64,000 nucleotides of DNA from assembly GCA_900473205.1 (NCBI GenBank), contig UCLB01000027.1, forward strand, positions 62,001 through 126,000. The letters run 5' to 3'. Shown piece by piece: positions 17,127-26,424 of the stretch. This stretch comes from Hyphomicrobiales bacterium (GTDB taxonomy: Bacteria; Pseudomonadota; Alphaproteobacteria; Rhizobiales; Rhizobiaceae). The stretch's first letter is position 1; each line of letters begins with the position of its first letter. Under the pieces are notes generated by a model, which was given only the letters and a program-made list of their open reading frames with translations, did no database searches and was not told the origin of the DNA. Both the position numbers and the translations under genes were made by a program.

Positions 17127-18470
17127 TTATTCAGCCGGCTGTGCCACCGGCGTTGTCGGCTGGACCTCACCGATGCTGGGGATTTCTTCGCCGCTTAGGA
17201 CGCGGGCAAGCTGCGCCTCATCCAGTTCGCCTTCCCAGCGGGCCACAACGATGGTCGCAACCGCATTGCCGACGAAGTTCGTCAGTGCGCGGCATTCCGA
17301 CATGAAGCGGTCGATGCCGAGGATCAGCGCCATGCCTGCGACTGGCACGGATGGGACAACAGACAGCGTCGCGGCCAACGTAATGAAGCCCGCACCTGTG
17401 ATGCCAGCGGCACCTTTGGAGCTGAGCATGGCTACGAGCAGCAGCAGAACCTGTTCACCGAAGGACAGGTGAATACCCGTTGCCTGCGCGATGAAGAGGG
17501 CGGCCAGCGTCATGTAGATGTTGGTGCCATCGAGGTTGAAGGAGTAGCCGGTCGGGATAACCAGACCAACGACGGAGCGCTTGCAGCCCGCCTTTTCCAT
17601 CTTGCTCATCAGGCCCGGCAGCGCGGCTTCAGACGAAGACGTGCCGAGGACAAGCAGAAGCTCTTCCTTGATGTAGCGGATCAGCGCCAGAACCGAGAAG
17701 CCGTTGTAACGGCAGACGGCACCCAGAACGACCAACACGAAGACCAGCGAGGTGAAGTAGAATGTACCGATCAGCATCGCAAGATTGGTAACGGACGATA
17801 TGCCGTATTTGCCGATGGTAAAGGCCATCGCGCCGAAGGCACCGATAGGGGCTGCCTTCATCAGGATCGCGACCAGCTTGAAGATCGGGTACATCAGGGC
17901 ATGCATGAAGTCCACGACAGGCTTGCCGCGTTCACCGACGATGCCAAGCGAAATACCGAACAGCACCGAGAAGAACAGAACCTGGAGAATATCACCTTCC
18001 GCAAAAGCGCCAACGATGGTCGTCGGGATGATGTTCATCAGGAAGCCGGTGATGGACTGCTCATGGGCCTTGGCCGCATAGGTCGCAACGGCCTTGCCAT
18101 CGAGCGTGGCCGGATCGATGTTCATGCCAGCGCCCGGCTGGACGACGTTGGCGACGATCATGCCGATGATGAGCGCGAGTGTGGAGAAGGTCAGGAAGTA
18201 GATCATTGCCTTACCGGCAACGCGGCCAACCTTCTTCATGTCGTTCATGCCGGCAATGCCGGTGGCGACGGTCAGAAAGATGACGGGTGCGATGATCATC
18301 TTGACGAGGCGAATGAAGCCATCGCCCAGCGGCTTCAGCTGTTCGCCGAGTGCCGGATAGAAGTGGCCGAGTGCAATACCTGCCACGATGGCAACGATGA
18401 CCTGAAAATAGAGATGCCGGTAAAACGGCAGTTTAACGTGGCTGGATGCCACGGCGGTGCTGTCAATCAT
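17127..18470 (-). CDS. dctA: C4-dicarboxylate:cation symporter DctA
   Basis: A 447-residue inner-membrane carrier of the DAACS family that imports succinate, fumarate and malate with protons or sodium. The N-terminus ([24 protein letters not shown]) and the core signatures [42 protein letters not shown] and [19 protein letters not shown] are those of DctA. Length equals the rhizobial family norm. It is divergent from dctB-dctD, and the 259-base space between carries a canonical sigma-54 promoter and two DctD-type dyads, so expression should be induced by C4-dicarboxylates through DctB/DctD. The gene ends with a clear terminator. In rhizobia and agrobacteria this system supports growth on plant-derived dicarboxylates. 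Confidence 0.96.
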   Translation of the reverse strand: MIDSTAVASSHVKLPFYRHLYFQVIVAIVAGIALGHFYPALGEQLKPLGDGFIRLVKMIIAPVIFLTVATGIAGMNDMKKVGRVAGKAMIYFLTFSTLALIIGMIVANVVQPGAGMNIDPATLDGKAVATYAAKAHEQSITGFLMNIIPTTIVGAFAEGDILQVLFFSVLFGISLGIVGERGKPVVDFMHALMYPIFKLVAILMKAAPIGAFGAMAFTIGKYGISSVTNLAMLIGTFYFTSLVFVLVVLGAVCRYNGFSVLALIRYIKEELLLVLGTSSSEAALPGLMSKMEKAGCKRSVVGLVIPTGYSFNLDGTNIYMTLAALFIAQATGIHLSFGEQVLLLLVAMLSSKGAAGITGAGFITLAATLSVVPSVPVAGMALILGIDRFMSECRALTNFVGNAVATIVVARWEGELDEAQLARVLSGEEIPSIGEVQPTTPVAQPAE

Positions 18471-18560
18471 TTTAGTTCCTCCTCGGTCACAACCCTGCCG
18501 TAGTGGCCTCCCGGGTCCGCCGTATTTGGTTCACGGTCGATGACCGTCTGAGGAGCAGTT

Positions 18561-18577
18561 TTGCAAGTGCCGTGCCA
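18561..18577 (-). promoter_or_regulatory. Sigma-54 (-24/-12) promoter of dctA
   Basis: Read on the minus strand the sequence is TGGCACGGCACTTGCAA, an essentially perfect match to the RpoN consensus (GG and GC pairs at the right spacing). It lies about 90 bases before the dctA start, leaving a leader of roughly 80 bases. Confidence 0.9.
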
Positions 18578-18651
18578 GAAATGTGATCGAGATGTTAAGT
18601 GGCTGAATTTAAATACTATAAAATCCTGCGTTGCAGCGTCCCTCAGAGATT

Positions 18652-18669
18652 TGTGTGGTTTCCCGCTCG
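18652..18669. promoter_or_regulatory. DctD-type upstream activator dyad, promoter-proximal
   Basis: TGTGTGGTTTCCCGCTCG shares its left half with the better dyad 33 bases away (about three helical turns). The right half is degenerate. Paired tandem sites, one strong and one weak, upstream of the sigma-54 promoter are what is known for DctD in rhizobia. Confidence 0.6.
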
Positions 18670-18684
18670 GTCGTTCTTGCGGTT

Positions 18685-18702
18685 TGTGTGGAAATCCGCA
18701 CA
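18685..18702. promoter_or_regulatory. DctD-type upstream activator dyad, promoter-distal
   Basis: TGTGTGGAAATCCGCACA is a near-perfect dyad about 110 bases upstream of the dctA -24/-12 promoter and about 30 bases upstream of the dctB start. Occupancy here could also affect dctB transcription. Confidence 0.7.
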
Positions 18703-18729
18703 ATGTGGTCATCATTGAGAAGAGTTGAG

Positions 18730-20550
18730 ATGGCGAGCAGTTTTGATACATCCCGCGTTCGTTGGGCCGCATTCATTACCATGTGGCTCATCATCGCCAT
18801 CGGCGCATTCGTTGCTGCAGACAAGCTAGGTCGTATTCAGGCCATGAAGACGCTTTTGGCGACGGCCAGCACGGATGGGGAGCTGAAGTCAGCCCTTCTG
18901 AACGTCGCGCTGGAGCGTCCGCGCGTTCTGCCGCTGGTGCTATCGCGCGACCGGGACGTGGTGGAAGCGCTTGAGGGTGGTGGCCCTTCCATCGAGCGGC
19001 TGGATCAGAAGCTGGAAGGCCTGATCGAAGGGACGCAGGCATCTGTCATCTATGTTGCAAACACGAACGGCTTGACGATTGCGTCCAGCAACTGGCGCAC
19101 ACCAGAAAGCTTTGTCGGTTCCAACTATGCCTTCCGCGATTATTTCAAACGGGCGCTGGATACGGGCAGGGCAGAGCATTACGCGCTGGGCAATGTCAGC
19201 CGCAGGCCGGGACTTTATATTTCCCGCCGGGTGGATGGTCCCAATGGCAATCCGCTGGGCGTGGTCATCGCCAAGGTCGAGTTCAGTCGTCTTGAGGCAG
19301 ATTGGAACATTGGCGGCCGCCCGGTCTATATTGTGGATACCAACGGCGTGGTGCTGATGACCAGCATTCCCGAATGGCGCTTCAAGACGGTTGCGCCGAT
19401 TGATAACGCACGACGAAAGACGATTTCCGAAAGTCTACAATTCGGTGATGAAAAACTCTCCCTCATGCCGGTGACGACGCTTTCCACGCCTGGCCCGCAG
19501 GTGGCGATGGTCGATGTCAATTCCCCGCCATCGCTCAAGGGTGAGTATCTGCGTCTGGAACTGCCGGTGCCGACCACCGAATGGTCGCTGCATTACTTAC
19601 AGCCGGTGGAAGCGACCACCAATGCAGCCGTTCGCGAAAGCCGCATTATCGTGGCTGCGAGCCTCATGCCGCTTTTGGCCATTTCCGCCATCTGGCTTTG
19701 GCGCAGGCAAAAGGGTGCGCAGCAACGGGCGGCGGACGAGCGTGACCGGGCGGAGCTGGAGCGCCGTGTTCAGGAGCGAACGATCGACCTGACCATGGCG
19801 CGGGACCGTCTTCAGTCGGAAATCGTCGGCCATGAGCAGACGGCAAAGGAATTGCAGAGCGTGCAGCATGAATTGGTCAAAGCCAACCGCCTGTCCATTC
19901 TGGGGCAGGTCGCGGCGGGTGTTGCCCATGAAATCAACCAGCCTGTCGCCACCATCCGCGCCTTTGCCGATAATGCCCGCGTCTTCCTCAAGCGGGATCG
20001 CAAGCAGGATGCGGATGAAAACCTGGAGAGCATCGCCTCTCTCACGGACCGCATCGGTGTGATTACCAGTGACCTGAAGATACTGGCGCGAAAAGGCCGT
20101 ACGGCGGCGGAACCGGTCAGCATGCGTCTCGTCATAGAAGGTGCAGTCGTGCTGCTGCGCAGCCGTTTTGCCGGGCGTATGGATGCGCTGGATATCGTTC
20201 TGCCGGATGAGGGCCTCATGGTGCTCGGCAGTCGCATTCGGCTGGAACAGATCGTCATCAACCTCTTGCAAAACGCGCTTGAGGCCGTGGAAGACAAAAC
20301 GAATGGCCGCGTGGCGGTGCGGGTGGACGCGGCAGGCGAGGAGGCCACGCTGACGATTGCCGACAACGGGCCGGGTATTGCGACCGAAATCCACGAGCAG
20401 CTGTTTTCTCCATTCAACACGTCGAAGGAGGGCGGGTTGGGCCTCGGGTTGGTCATCTCGCGTGATATCGCCTCGGATTACGGTGGTCGGATCGATGTGG
20501 AGACGGGCGAGAGCGGGACGTGTTTTTCTGTGTATTTGAAGCGGGCGTGA
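18730..20550 (+). CDS. dctB: C4-dicarboxylate sensor histidine kinase DctB
   Basis: A 606-residue membrane sensor kinase. One helix near residues 12-34 and a second near 305-325 enclose a periplasmic double-Cache sensor domain that binds C4-dicarboxylates. A coiled-coil stretch rich in Glu and Arg follows the second helix. The kinase core has the H-box [20 protein letters not shown] with the phospho-accepting histidine, an N-box ([15 protein letters not shown]), and G-boxes DNGPGIA and [10 protein letters not shown]. It phosphorylates DctD. The ATG at 18730 opens directly before the first helix; a longer in-frame reading from 18631 runs through the activator dyads and is rejected. dctD follows after one base, so the two are cotranscribed. 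Confidence 0.94.
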   Translation: MASSFDTSRVRWAAFITMWLIIAIGAFVAADKLGRIQAMKTLLATASTDGELKSALLNVALERPRVLPLVLSRDRDVVEALEGGGPSIERLDQKLEGLIEGTQASVIYVANTNGLTIASSNWRTPESFVGSNYAFRDYFKRALDTGRAEHYALGNVSRRPGLYISRRVDGPNGNPLGVVIAKVEFSRLEADWNIGGRPVYIVDTNGVVLMTSIPEWRFKTVAPIDNARRKTISESLQFGDEKLSLMPVTTLSTPGPQVAMVDVNSPPSLKGEYLRLELPVPTTEWSLHYLQPVEATTNAAVRESRIIVAASLMPLLAISAIWLWRRQKGAQQRAADERDRAELERRVQERTIDLTMARDRLQSEIVGHEQTAKELQSVQHELVKANRLSILGQVAAGVAHEINQPVATIRAFADNARVFLKRDRKQDADENLESIASLTDRIGVITSDLKILARKGRTAAEPVSMRLVIEGAVVLLRSRFAGRMDALDIVLPDEGLMVLGSRIRLEQIVINLLQNALEAVEDKTNGRVAVRVDAAGEEATLTIADNGPGIATEIHEQLFSPFNTSKEGGLGLGLVISRDIASDYGGRIDVETGESGTCFSVYLKRA

Positions 20551-20551
20551 G

Positions 20552-21913
20552 ATGACGATGAGCGGAACGATTTATCTGGTCGATGACGATTCCCAATTGC
20601 GCAAAGCCATGGGCCAGACGCTGGAACTGGCTGGCATGACGGTCATGCCTTTTCCAAAGGCGGAGCAAGCGCTGGAGGCCCTGTCGAAAGACTTCGGCGG
20701 TGTCGTCATCACCGATGTGCGCATGCCCGGCATGGATGGCCTGCGATTTTTCGAGCGTCTGCGCCAGATCGACCCTGATCTGCCGGTCATTCTCATCACC
20801 GGCCACGGTGATGTGCCCATGGCGGTCGCGGCTCTTCATAATGGCGCCTACGACTTCATTTCCAAGCCGTTTCCCGCCGAACGAATGGTGGAAAGTGCGC
20901 GCCGCGCGCTGGAAAAGCGTCGCCTTGTCATGGAGAACCGCGCGCTGAAACGTGCGGCCCTGCGGGCGGAGGACGACCTTCCACTCATTGGTCAGACACC
21001 AGCGATGGAGCGCCTGCGCAACACCCTGCGCCACATCGCCGATACGGATGTCGATGTGCTGGTGGCTGGCGAGACCGGTAGTGGCAAGGAGGTGGTGGCG
21101 ACTGCGCTTCACAATTGGAGCAAACGCCGCGCCAAAGGCAATTTCGTTGCCCTGAACTGCGGTGCGCTGCCGGAAACGGTCATTGAAAGCGAGTTGTTCG
21201 GCCATGAGGCGGGCGCTTTCACCGGAGCACAAAAGAAGCGCATTGGCCGCATCGAACATTCCAGCGGCGGCACGCTGTTTCTGGACGAGATCGAAAGCAT
21301 GCCGCCGGGCGTTCAGGTCAGAATGCTGCGTGTGCTGGAAATGCGGCAGGTCTCGCCCGTCGGCTCCAATGAAGAGCGGCCCGTCGATATCAGGGTGGTG
21401 GCGGCGGCCAAGGTTGATCTGGGCGATCCGCAACAGCGCGGGGATTTTCGCGACGATCTCTATTATCGCCTGAACGTCGTCACACTCTCCATTCCGCCGC
21501 TACGGGAGCGCAAGCCGGATGTTCCGCTGCTGTTTTCACACTTCACCAAAAAGGCCTCGGCCCGCTTCGGCATGCCTGTGCCGCCCATTACCGCCAGTGT
21601 ATCGCGCCATCTGAACGATCATGACTGGCCCGGCAACGTACGCGAACTCGGTCATTTTGCGGAGCGTGTCGTGTTGGGGCTGGAAGGTAATGCCGATGTC
21701 GGCGCGCAACCTGCCGATCACAGGAACGCATCTGGCACGCTGGCGGAAAGAATGGATCGGGAAGAGGCGCAGATCATTCGAGAAGCGCTGGAAAAATTCG
21801 ATGGCGATGTGGCTGGCACCATCGGCGCGCTCGGCATTGCCCGCAAGACCTTCTACGACAAGCTTCAGCGCCATAATATAAGCCGCAGCGACTACGTCCA
21901 GAAAGGATCGTAA
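20552..21913 (+). CDS. dctD: Sigma-54 response regulator DctD
   Basis: A 453-residue NtrC-class activator. The receiver domain (about 1-120) has the acidic pair in YLVDDDS, the phospho-acceptor aspartate in [11 protein letters not shown] and a conserved lysine in FISKPF. The AAA+ domain (about 145-370) has Walker A GETGSGKE, the sigma-54 contact loop GAFTGA, Walker [10 protein letters not shown] and an arginine-finger region. A Fis-type helix-turn-helix ends the protein ([22 protein letters not shown]). It activates dctA from the dyads at 18652-18702. The start at 20552 follows dctB by one base; a second ATG two codons later is possible. The 3' end of the gene forms one arm of a predicted terminator. 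Confidence 0.95.
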   Translation: MTMSGTIYLVDDDSQLRKAMGQTLELAGMTVMPFPKAEQALEALSKDFGGVVITDVRMPGMDGLRFFERLRQIDPDLPVILITGHGDVPMAVAALHNGAYDFISKPFPAERMVESARRALEKRRLVMENRALKRAALRAEDDLPLIGQTPAMERLRNTLRHIADTDVDVLVAGETGSGKEVVATALHNWSKRRAKGNFVALNCGALPETVIESELFGHEAGAFTGAQKKRIGRIEHSSGGTLFLDEIESMPPGVQVRMLRVLEMRQVSPVGSNEERPVDIRVVAAAKVDLGDPQQRGDFRDDLYYRLNVVTLSIPPLRERKPDVPLLFSHFTKKASARFGMPVPPITASVSRHLNDHDWPGNVRELGHFAERVVLGLEGNADVGAQPADHRNASGTLAERMDREEAQIIREALEKFDGDVAGTIGALGIARKTFYDKLQRHNISRSDYVQKGS

Positions 21914-21924
21914 TCGCTGCGGCT
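21881..21924 (+). terminator. Terminator overlapping the dctD stop codon
   Basis: AGCCGCAGCGA in the last codons of dctD pairs with TCGCTGCGGCT beyond the stop (11-bp stem, extended by TACG/CGTA after one mismatch). CGTTTGTCT follows. It lies between the convergent dctD and BA14K genes. Confidence 0.55.
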
Positions 21925-21945
21925 CGTTTGTCTGGTTAGACTATA

Positions 21946-22428
21946 TCAGCCTGCGACGCAGAAGTGGTTCTGGCCGTCGTAACCCATGTAGGTTCCCGTG
22001 CGCGAATTGAAGCTGCCGTAGCGCTGCGAGCAATAGTCGTACCATGCATTCGTCCATGGCTCGATGGTGCGATATGTCGGGCGCGGCTGGTATGCCGGGC
22101 GAGCGTCATAGACCGGCTGTGCGCGGTAAACCGGGCGCGGTGCCTGACGATAGTAATAGTTATCGTCCGGTTCGCTATAGGTATAGCTCGGCTGGTACGT
22201 CTGGTAACGGCGCACTGGCGGCTCGTCATAGACACGCTCGTCGGAGTAGCGAGGCTGCGACAGTGCGGATCCGACTGCGACACCGGCGGCAAGGCCAAGG
22301 ACGCCACCGAGAAGGGCTGCGTCACGGTCGTGGCGGCGCCAGTCACCGGCAGACGCAGAGTTTAAAGGTGCAAGGACGGTTGCAGACACTGCAAGAGCCA
22401 GAAGAGTTTTTGCTGCTAAGGAGGCCAT
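21946..22428 (-). CDS. BA14K-family secreted protein
   Basis: A 160-residue protein. A signal peptide of about 27 residues ends in NSASAG. A glycine/alanine hydrophobic segment follows (LLGGVLGLAAGVAVGSAL, residues about 39-56), then a tyrosine/proline/arginine-rich middle. The C-terminal BA14K domain carries the conserved WYDYCSQRYGSFNSRTGTY and GYDGQNHFC motifs with two cysteines. The family is named after a Brucella antigen reported as lectin-like and is widespread in Rhizobiales; its function is poorly known. It probably sits in the periplasm or envelope. Transcribed alone, convergent with dctD. Confidence 0.85.
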   Translation of the reverse strand: MASLAAKTLLALAVSATVLAPLNSASAGDWRRHDRDAALLGGVLGLAAGVAVGSALSQPRYSDERVYDEPPVRRYQTYQPSYTYSEPDDNYYYRQAPRPVYRAQPVYDARPAYQPRPTYRTIEPWTNAWYDYCSQRYGSFNSRTGTYMGYDGQNHFCVAG

Positions 22429-22548
22429 GTTCTTTATCCATCCAAAACGGCAGCTGCCTGCCAGTTGTTATTCAATGGTTAAGAATTAGCGTTCTGAGGC
22501 TGAACCGGTGCTGAATGAATTGTGGCGGTGCGGTGGCGGTGAAATCTC

Positions 22549-23295
22549 CTAGAGTTTTGCCATGGCTGCGGGGGAGAAGCCTTCCAGCATTCCAAGATAA
22601 GGCTTGTCGAGCGGCGTGGCATAGGCACCGCGCTTTGCGGTTTTCAGACCCAGCGCGACCAGCCCTTCCGCCTGCTTCACGGCAGCGCTGACGCCATCGA
22701 CCACGGGCACACCAAACTCGTCGGAAAGTTTTGCGGCGAGGTCCGCCATTCCGGCGCATCCCAATATGATGGCCTCTGCCCGGTCCTCACGAATGGCCGC
22801 AGCAATCTCGAAACGCAGCCGCTCCAGCGCATTGGAATTAGGGTCTTCCAGAGACAGAACCGGAATATCGGCCGCGCGGACCTTGGCGCGGCTGCTCGCA
22901 CCGTAGCGGTGGACCAGATGTTCCACCGGCAGGCGAGAGCGTTCCATGGTGGTCACGACGGTGAATTTCTGGGCTATGAAGGAGGCCGTGGCCACTGCCG
23001 CTTCGCAAATGCCGATGACGGGAATGTTGGCCAGCGCCCTTGCCGCATCCAGCCCGGTATCGTCAAAACAGGCAATGATGACCGCATCCGCGCCTGCCTT
23101 TTCGCCCTTGGCGATTTCCGCCAGAAGGCCGGGAATAGCAAAGACCTCATCGTAATATCCCTCGATGGACACCGGCCCCATCTGCGATGTGACGGCGACG
23201 ATCTCCGTGCGGGGGCCAGCGACGCCTTTTGCGGCGGTCGCGATGGTCTCGGTCATGGATGCGGTGGTATTGGGATTGACGATGAGAATGCGCAT
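22549..23295 (-). CDS. Hydantoin racemase / Asp-Glu racemase family protein
   Basis: A 248-residue cofactor-independent racemase of the Asp/Glu/hydantoin racemase family. The N-terminus RILIVNPNTTASMTE is typical of hydantoin racemases, and the two catalytic cysteines are in VIIACFDDTGLDAAR (about residue 76) and AIILGCAGMADLA (about residue 182). It is the last gene of a five-gene operon with a spermidine/putrescine-type ABC transporter, 10 bases after the second permease. This suggests that the imported compound, or its product, is racemised at a carbon next to a carbonyl, as in 5-substituted hydantoins or related ureides. No hydantoinase or carbamoylase lies in the window, so the actual substrate is open. 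Confidence 0.85.
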   Translation of the reverse strand: MRILIVNPNTTASMTETIATAAKGVAGPRTEIVAVTSQMGPVSIEGYYDEVFAIPGLLAEIAKGEKAGADAVIIACFDDTGLDAARALANIPVIGICEAAVATASFIAQKFTVVTTMERSRLPVEHLVHRYGASSRAKVRAADIPVLSLEDPNSNALERLRFEIAAAIREDRAEAIILGCAGMADLAAKLSDEFGVPVVDGVSAAVKQAEGLVALGLKTAKRGAYATPLDKPYLGMLEGFSPAAMAKL

Positions 23296-23305
23296 GATGA
23301 ACGGT

Positions 23306-24124
23306 TCAGGCCTTCAGCTGGCGGCGGTTCAGATAAACGATGAGGCCAAGTGTTGCGGCAATCACCAAAAACGAGAAGAAGGTGGTGACGGCACCAAGGG
23401 CATAGAGAACCGGGGTCGTGACATTGGTGGTCATGCCGTAAATTTCCAGCGGCAGGGTGTTGTAGGTGCCCGATGTCATCAGCGTACGGGCAAATTCGTC
23501 ATAGGATAGGGTGAAGCCGAACAGGCCGATGCCGATCAGGCTCGGCGCGATCATCGGCAGTACCACTTCGCGAAATGTCTGCCAGGAGGTCGCGCCCAGA
23601 TCGCGCGCCGCTTCCTCATAGGACGGCGAGAAACGGTTGAAGACGGCCAGCATGATCAGCACGCCGAAGGGTAGCGTCCATGTCATATGCGCACCGAACG
23701 CGGAGCTGTACCATGACGGTTCCAGCCCAAGTTGCTGGAAGAGAACACCGATGCCCAGCGAAATGATGATGGACGGCACGACGAGACTGGCGACGGCCAG
23801 GTAAAACAGCGGCGTTGCGCCGACAAATTTACGGCGGAATGCAAGGCCCGCCAGAAGCGATACCAGCACGGTCGCGACCATCACCATCAGCCCCAGGCTG
23901 AGAGACCGACGGAAGGAGCCGCCGAAATCACCCACCGCCTGCTGTTCGAACAGATTGCCGAACCAGTGTAGCGAAACGCCGTTCAGCGGAAAGGTCAGGC
24001 CGCCATTCGGTCCCTGAAAAGCAAGGATCAGAATGGCCGACAGCGGGCCATAAAGAAACAGCACGAAGAGGGCGAAGAAGAAGGAAAGGACGTAGAATTC
24101 GCGACCGCGTTTTTCCGAGAACAT
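23306..24124 (-). CDS. ABC transporter permease, PotC-like
   Basis: A 272-residue inner-membrane permease of the spermidine/putrescine (PotC) class. Six membrane helices are apparent, and the cytoplasmic coupling loop reads EEAARDLGATSWQTFREVVLPMIAPSLIGIG, the EAA motif that contacts the ATPase. The C-terminal helix is followed by LNRRQLKA. It pairs with the permease gene one base upstream. Length and topology are normal for the family. The substrate is not necessarily a polyamine; this transporter class also covers other small cationic or zwitterionic compounds. Confidence 0.9.
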   Translation of the reverse strand: MFSEKRGREFYVLSFFFALFVLFLYGPLSAILILAFQGPNGGLTFPLNGVSLHWFGNLFEQQAVGDFGGSFRRSLSLGLMVMVATVLVSLLAGLAFRRKFVGATPLFYLAVASLVVPSIIISLGIGVLFQQLGLEPSWYSSAFGAHMTWTLPFGVLIMLAVFNRFSPSYEEAARDLGATSWQTFREVVLPMIAPSLIGIGLFGFTLSYDEFARTLMTSGTYNTLPLEIYGMTTNVTTPVLYALGAVTTFFSFLVIAATLGLIVYLNRRQLKA

Positions 24125-24125
24125 C

Positions 24126-25037
24126 TCAAAGCTCCTTTCTGATATCGACGACGCGCAGGATGCCCGCGACCATCAAAAGAACGAGTGCCAGGAGGATGAC
24201 TGCATTTGCCGCCGCTGCGGGATATTGCAGCAGCGACATCTGGTTCTTCATCATCAACGCCACAGACGCGCTCTGCCCGCCGGACATGACCTGAACGGTG
24301 GAGAAATCCGCCATGACCAGCGTCACCACGAAAATGGTGCCGATGGCAATTCCGGGCTTGGCGAGCGGAATGATGACGTTCCAGAGTATCTGCCAGCTCG
24401 TTGCGCCCGCATCGCGCGCGGCTTCCACCAGCGATTTATCAATGCGCATCAGCGTGTTGAAGATCGGCGTGACCATGAAGAGCGTGTAGAGATGCACCAT
24501 GGCCAAAACCACGGCGAAGTCCGAATAGAGCAGCCATTCCACCGGGGCAGGCACGATGCCCATATTAACCAGCGCACTGTTGACCAGTCCGTTTCGCCCG
24601 AGGACCGGAATCCACGAAATCATGCGGATGATGTTCGAGGTCAGAAACGGCACGGTGCAGATGAGAAACAGCACCATCTGCATGGTGGTGGTGCGAATAT
24701 GGAATGTCAGGAAATAGGCGACCCAAAAGCCACAAAACAGCGTGATGGCCCAGACCATTGCCGCAAATTTCAGTGTGTTGAGATAGGTCTGCCATGTCAC
24801 CCACGAGCCGAGCGTCTCGGCATAATTGAAGGTCACGAAGCCCGGATACATCTGGGCGAAATCATAATCCCAGAAACTGACGACAGCGATCATCAGGATC
24901 GGCAACGCCAGAAAGAAGCCGAGGATCAAAGCCAGCGGAGCCGCCTGCACATAGGCGACGAGCTTTGCCGGAAGCGTAAAGCTGCGGCTTTTCTTGTCCG
25001 TCTTGTCGCTAACGCCGATCAATCTGACTGTGACCAC
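24126..25037 (-). CDS. ABC transporter permease, PotB-like
   Basis: A 303-residue permease of the PotB class. The coupling loop is EAARDAGATSWQILWNVIIPLAKPGIAIG. Six helices are apparent, starting with LALILGFFLALPILMIAVVSF. The chosen start is the GTG at 25037, seven bases after AGGAG; the ATG at 25058 lacks such a site and adds only an arginine-rich leader. It follows the binding-protein gene by 71 bases and overlaps nothing. With the PotC-like protein it forms the membrane channel of the importer. Confidence 0.88.
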   Translation of the reverse strand: MVTVRLIGVSDKTDKKSRSFTLPAKLVAYVQAAPLALILGFFLALPILMIAVVSFWDYDFAQMYPGFVTFNYAETLGSWVTWQTYLNTLKFAAMVWAITLFCGFWVAYFLTFHIRTTTMQMVLFLICTVPFLTSNIIRMISWIPVLGRNGLVNSALVNMGIVPAPVEWLLYSDFAVVLAMVHLYTLFMVTPIFNTLMRIDKSLVEAARDAGATSWQILWNVIIPLAKPGIAIGTIFVVTLVMADFSTVQVMSGGQSASVALMMKNQMSLLQYPAAAANAVILLALVLLMVAGILRVVDIRKEL

Positions 25038-25108
25038 GGCCCGTCTCCTCGCTTTCATGTAGGCGGATGCGCGGACGAAATCCGCGCATCCTTGTCGTCC
25101 TTATCTCA

Positions 25109-26398
25109 TCAAGCAGCGATGAACTCGTTCCAGCGGCGGACCATGTAGCGGTCTTCGTCCATGACGGAGTTCCAGCACGCGACCTTGCCCATGCGTTCCT
25201 GGAAGGAGCCGCCATCGCGCACGGCACCGGCCTTTTCCATGACCTTGCCATCAGGGGCGATGATGTCGCCCTGCGCGGGCTTGCCCTCGACCCAGTAACC
25301 CCATTCGTCAGCGGTCATGTGCTCCTTGGCCGTATCCATGGCGGCGGAGTAGTAGCCCTGACGGTTGAGGTATGCGCCGACCCAGCCGGAAGTGTACCAG
25401 TTGATGTACTCATAGGCGGCATCCAGCTTTGCGCCAGACAGGTGCTTGGCAAGGCCAAGACCGCCGCCCCATGAACGGTAACCTTCCTTCAGCGGCTGGT
25501 ATTTGCAGGCGATGCCCTTGGAACGAACGGCGGCAACGGCAGGCGACCACATGGACTGGATGACGACTTCGCCGGATGCCATGAGGTTGACGCTTTCGTC
25601 GAAGCTCTTCCAGAATGCACGGAACTGGCCGTCTTTTTTGGCCTTGATCAAAAAGTCGATCGTCTTGTCGATCTCTTCCTTGGTCATATTGCCCTTGTCA
25701 GCATATTTGATGTTGCCCATGGCTTCCATGATCATGGCCGCATCCATGATGCCGATGGACGGAATGTTGAGGATCGATGCCTTACCCTTGAACTTCGGGT
25801 CCATGATATCGGCCCAGCTGGTGATGTCGCGTCCGACGAGGTCAGGGCGAATGCCGAGCGTATCTGCATTGTAAATGGTCGGAACCATGGTGAAATAGTC
25901 GGTTTCACCCTTGGCGAATTTCTTGTCGCCCGGCTTTTCCACGAAGCCGACCGTATGCGGGGCCGTGCCCTGTGCGATAACGCTGTCTGGTGTCAGCTTG
26001 CCGGTTTTGAACAGCGGAACGATCTTGTCGTAATATTTCAGCTTCTTGATTTCCATCGGCTGGATGACGCCCGCCGGGTAAACCTTCTTCAGGATCCAGT
26101 ATTCGATATCGGCGATATCGTAGGAGTTCGGCTGGGTCACGGCTCGCTGTGCGGCGGCATCGGAATCCGTTGCCGTCATTTCCAGCGTAATGCCAAGGTC
26201 AGCCTTGCACTTTTCAGCGATGGCGTTGAGGTTCGACACGCCGGTACCGAACTGGCGCAGGGTAATCGGGTTCTGCGCCCAGATGGTTGGGAAACCGGTG
26301 ATCAGGCCGGAGCCGATGGCGGCACCGGTGGCTGCTGCACCTGCCTTGAGAAGGCCGCGACGCGACAGGCCTTTTTTGCTGTTGGAGTTATTGGTCAT
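25109..26398 (-). CDS. ABC transporter substrate-binding protein, PotD-like, Tat-exported
   Basis: A 429-residue periplasmic binding protein of the extracellular solute-binding family of polyamine-type importers. The N-terminus has a twin-arginine signal (LSRRGLLKAGAAATGAAIG), so export is probably through Tat in folded form. The mature part includes IADIEYWILKKVYPAGVIQPM, DYFTMVPTIYNADTLGIRPD and GGGLGLAKHLSGAKLDAAYEYINWY, typical of the family. The ATG at 26398 follows GAGGAG; the longer reading to 26470 runs into potA and is rejected. It lies 26 bases after the ATPase gene. The ligand is not known; the racemase in the operon hints at a ureide or amino-acid derivative. Confidence 0.88.
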   Translation of the reverse strand: MTNNSNSKKGLSRRGLLKAGAAATGAAIGSGLITGFPTIWAQNPITLRQFGTGVSNLNAIAEKCKADLGITLEMTATDSDAAAQRAVTQPNSYDIADIEYWILKKVYPAGVIQPMEIKKLKYYDKIVPLFKTGKLTPDSVIAQGTAPHTVGFVEKPGDKKFAKGETDYFTMVPTIYNADTLGIRPDLVGRDITSWADIMDPKFKGKASILNIPSIGIMDAAMIMEAMGNIKYADKGNMTKEEIDKTIDFLIKAKKDGQFRAFWKSFDESVNLMASGEVVIQSMWSPAVAAVRSKGIACKYQPLKEGYRSWGGGLGLAKHLSGAKLDAAYEYINWYTSGWVGAYLNRQGYYSAAMDTAKEHMTADEWGYWVEGKPAQGDIIAPDGKVMEKAGAVRDGGSFQERMGKVACWNSVMDEDRYMVRRWNEFIAA

Positions 26399-26424
26399 GA
26401 CAGTTCTCCTCTGGTTGCTTTTGC

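Noticed and set aside
17469..18503. 344-residue open frame on the plus strand
   Set aside because: Antisense to dctA. It is rich in Asp, His, Arg and Gln, has no recognisable domain and no ribosome site.
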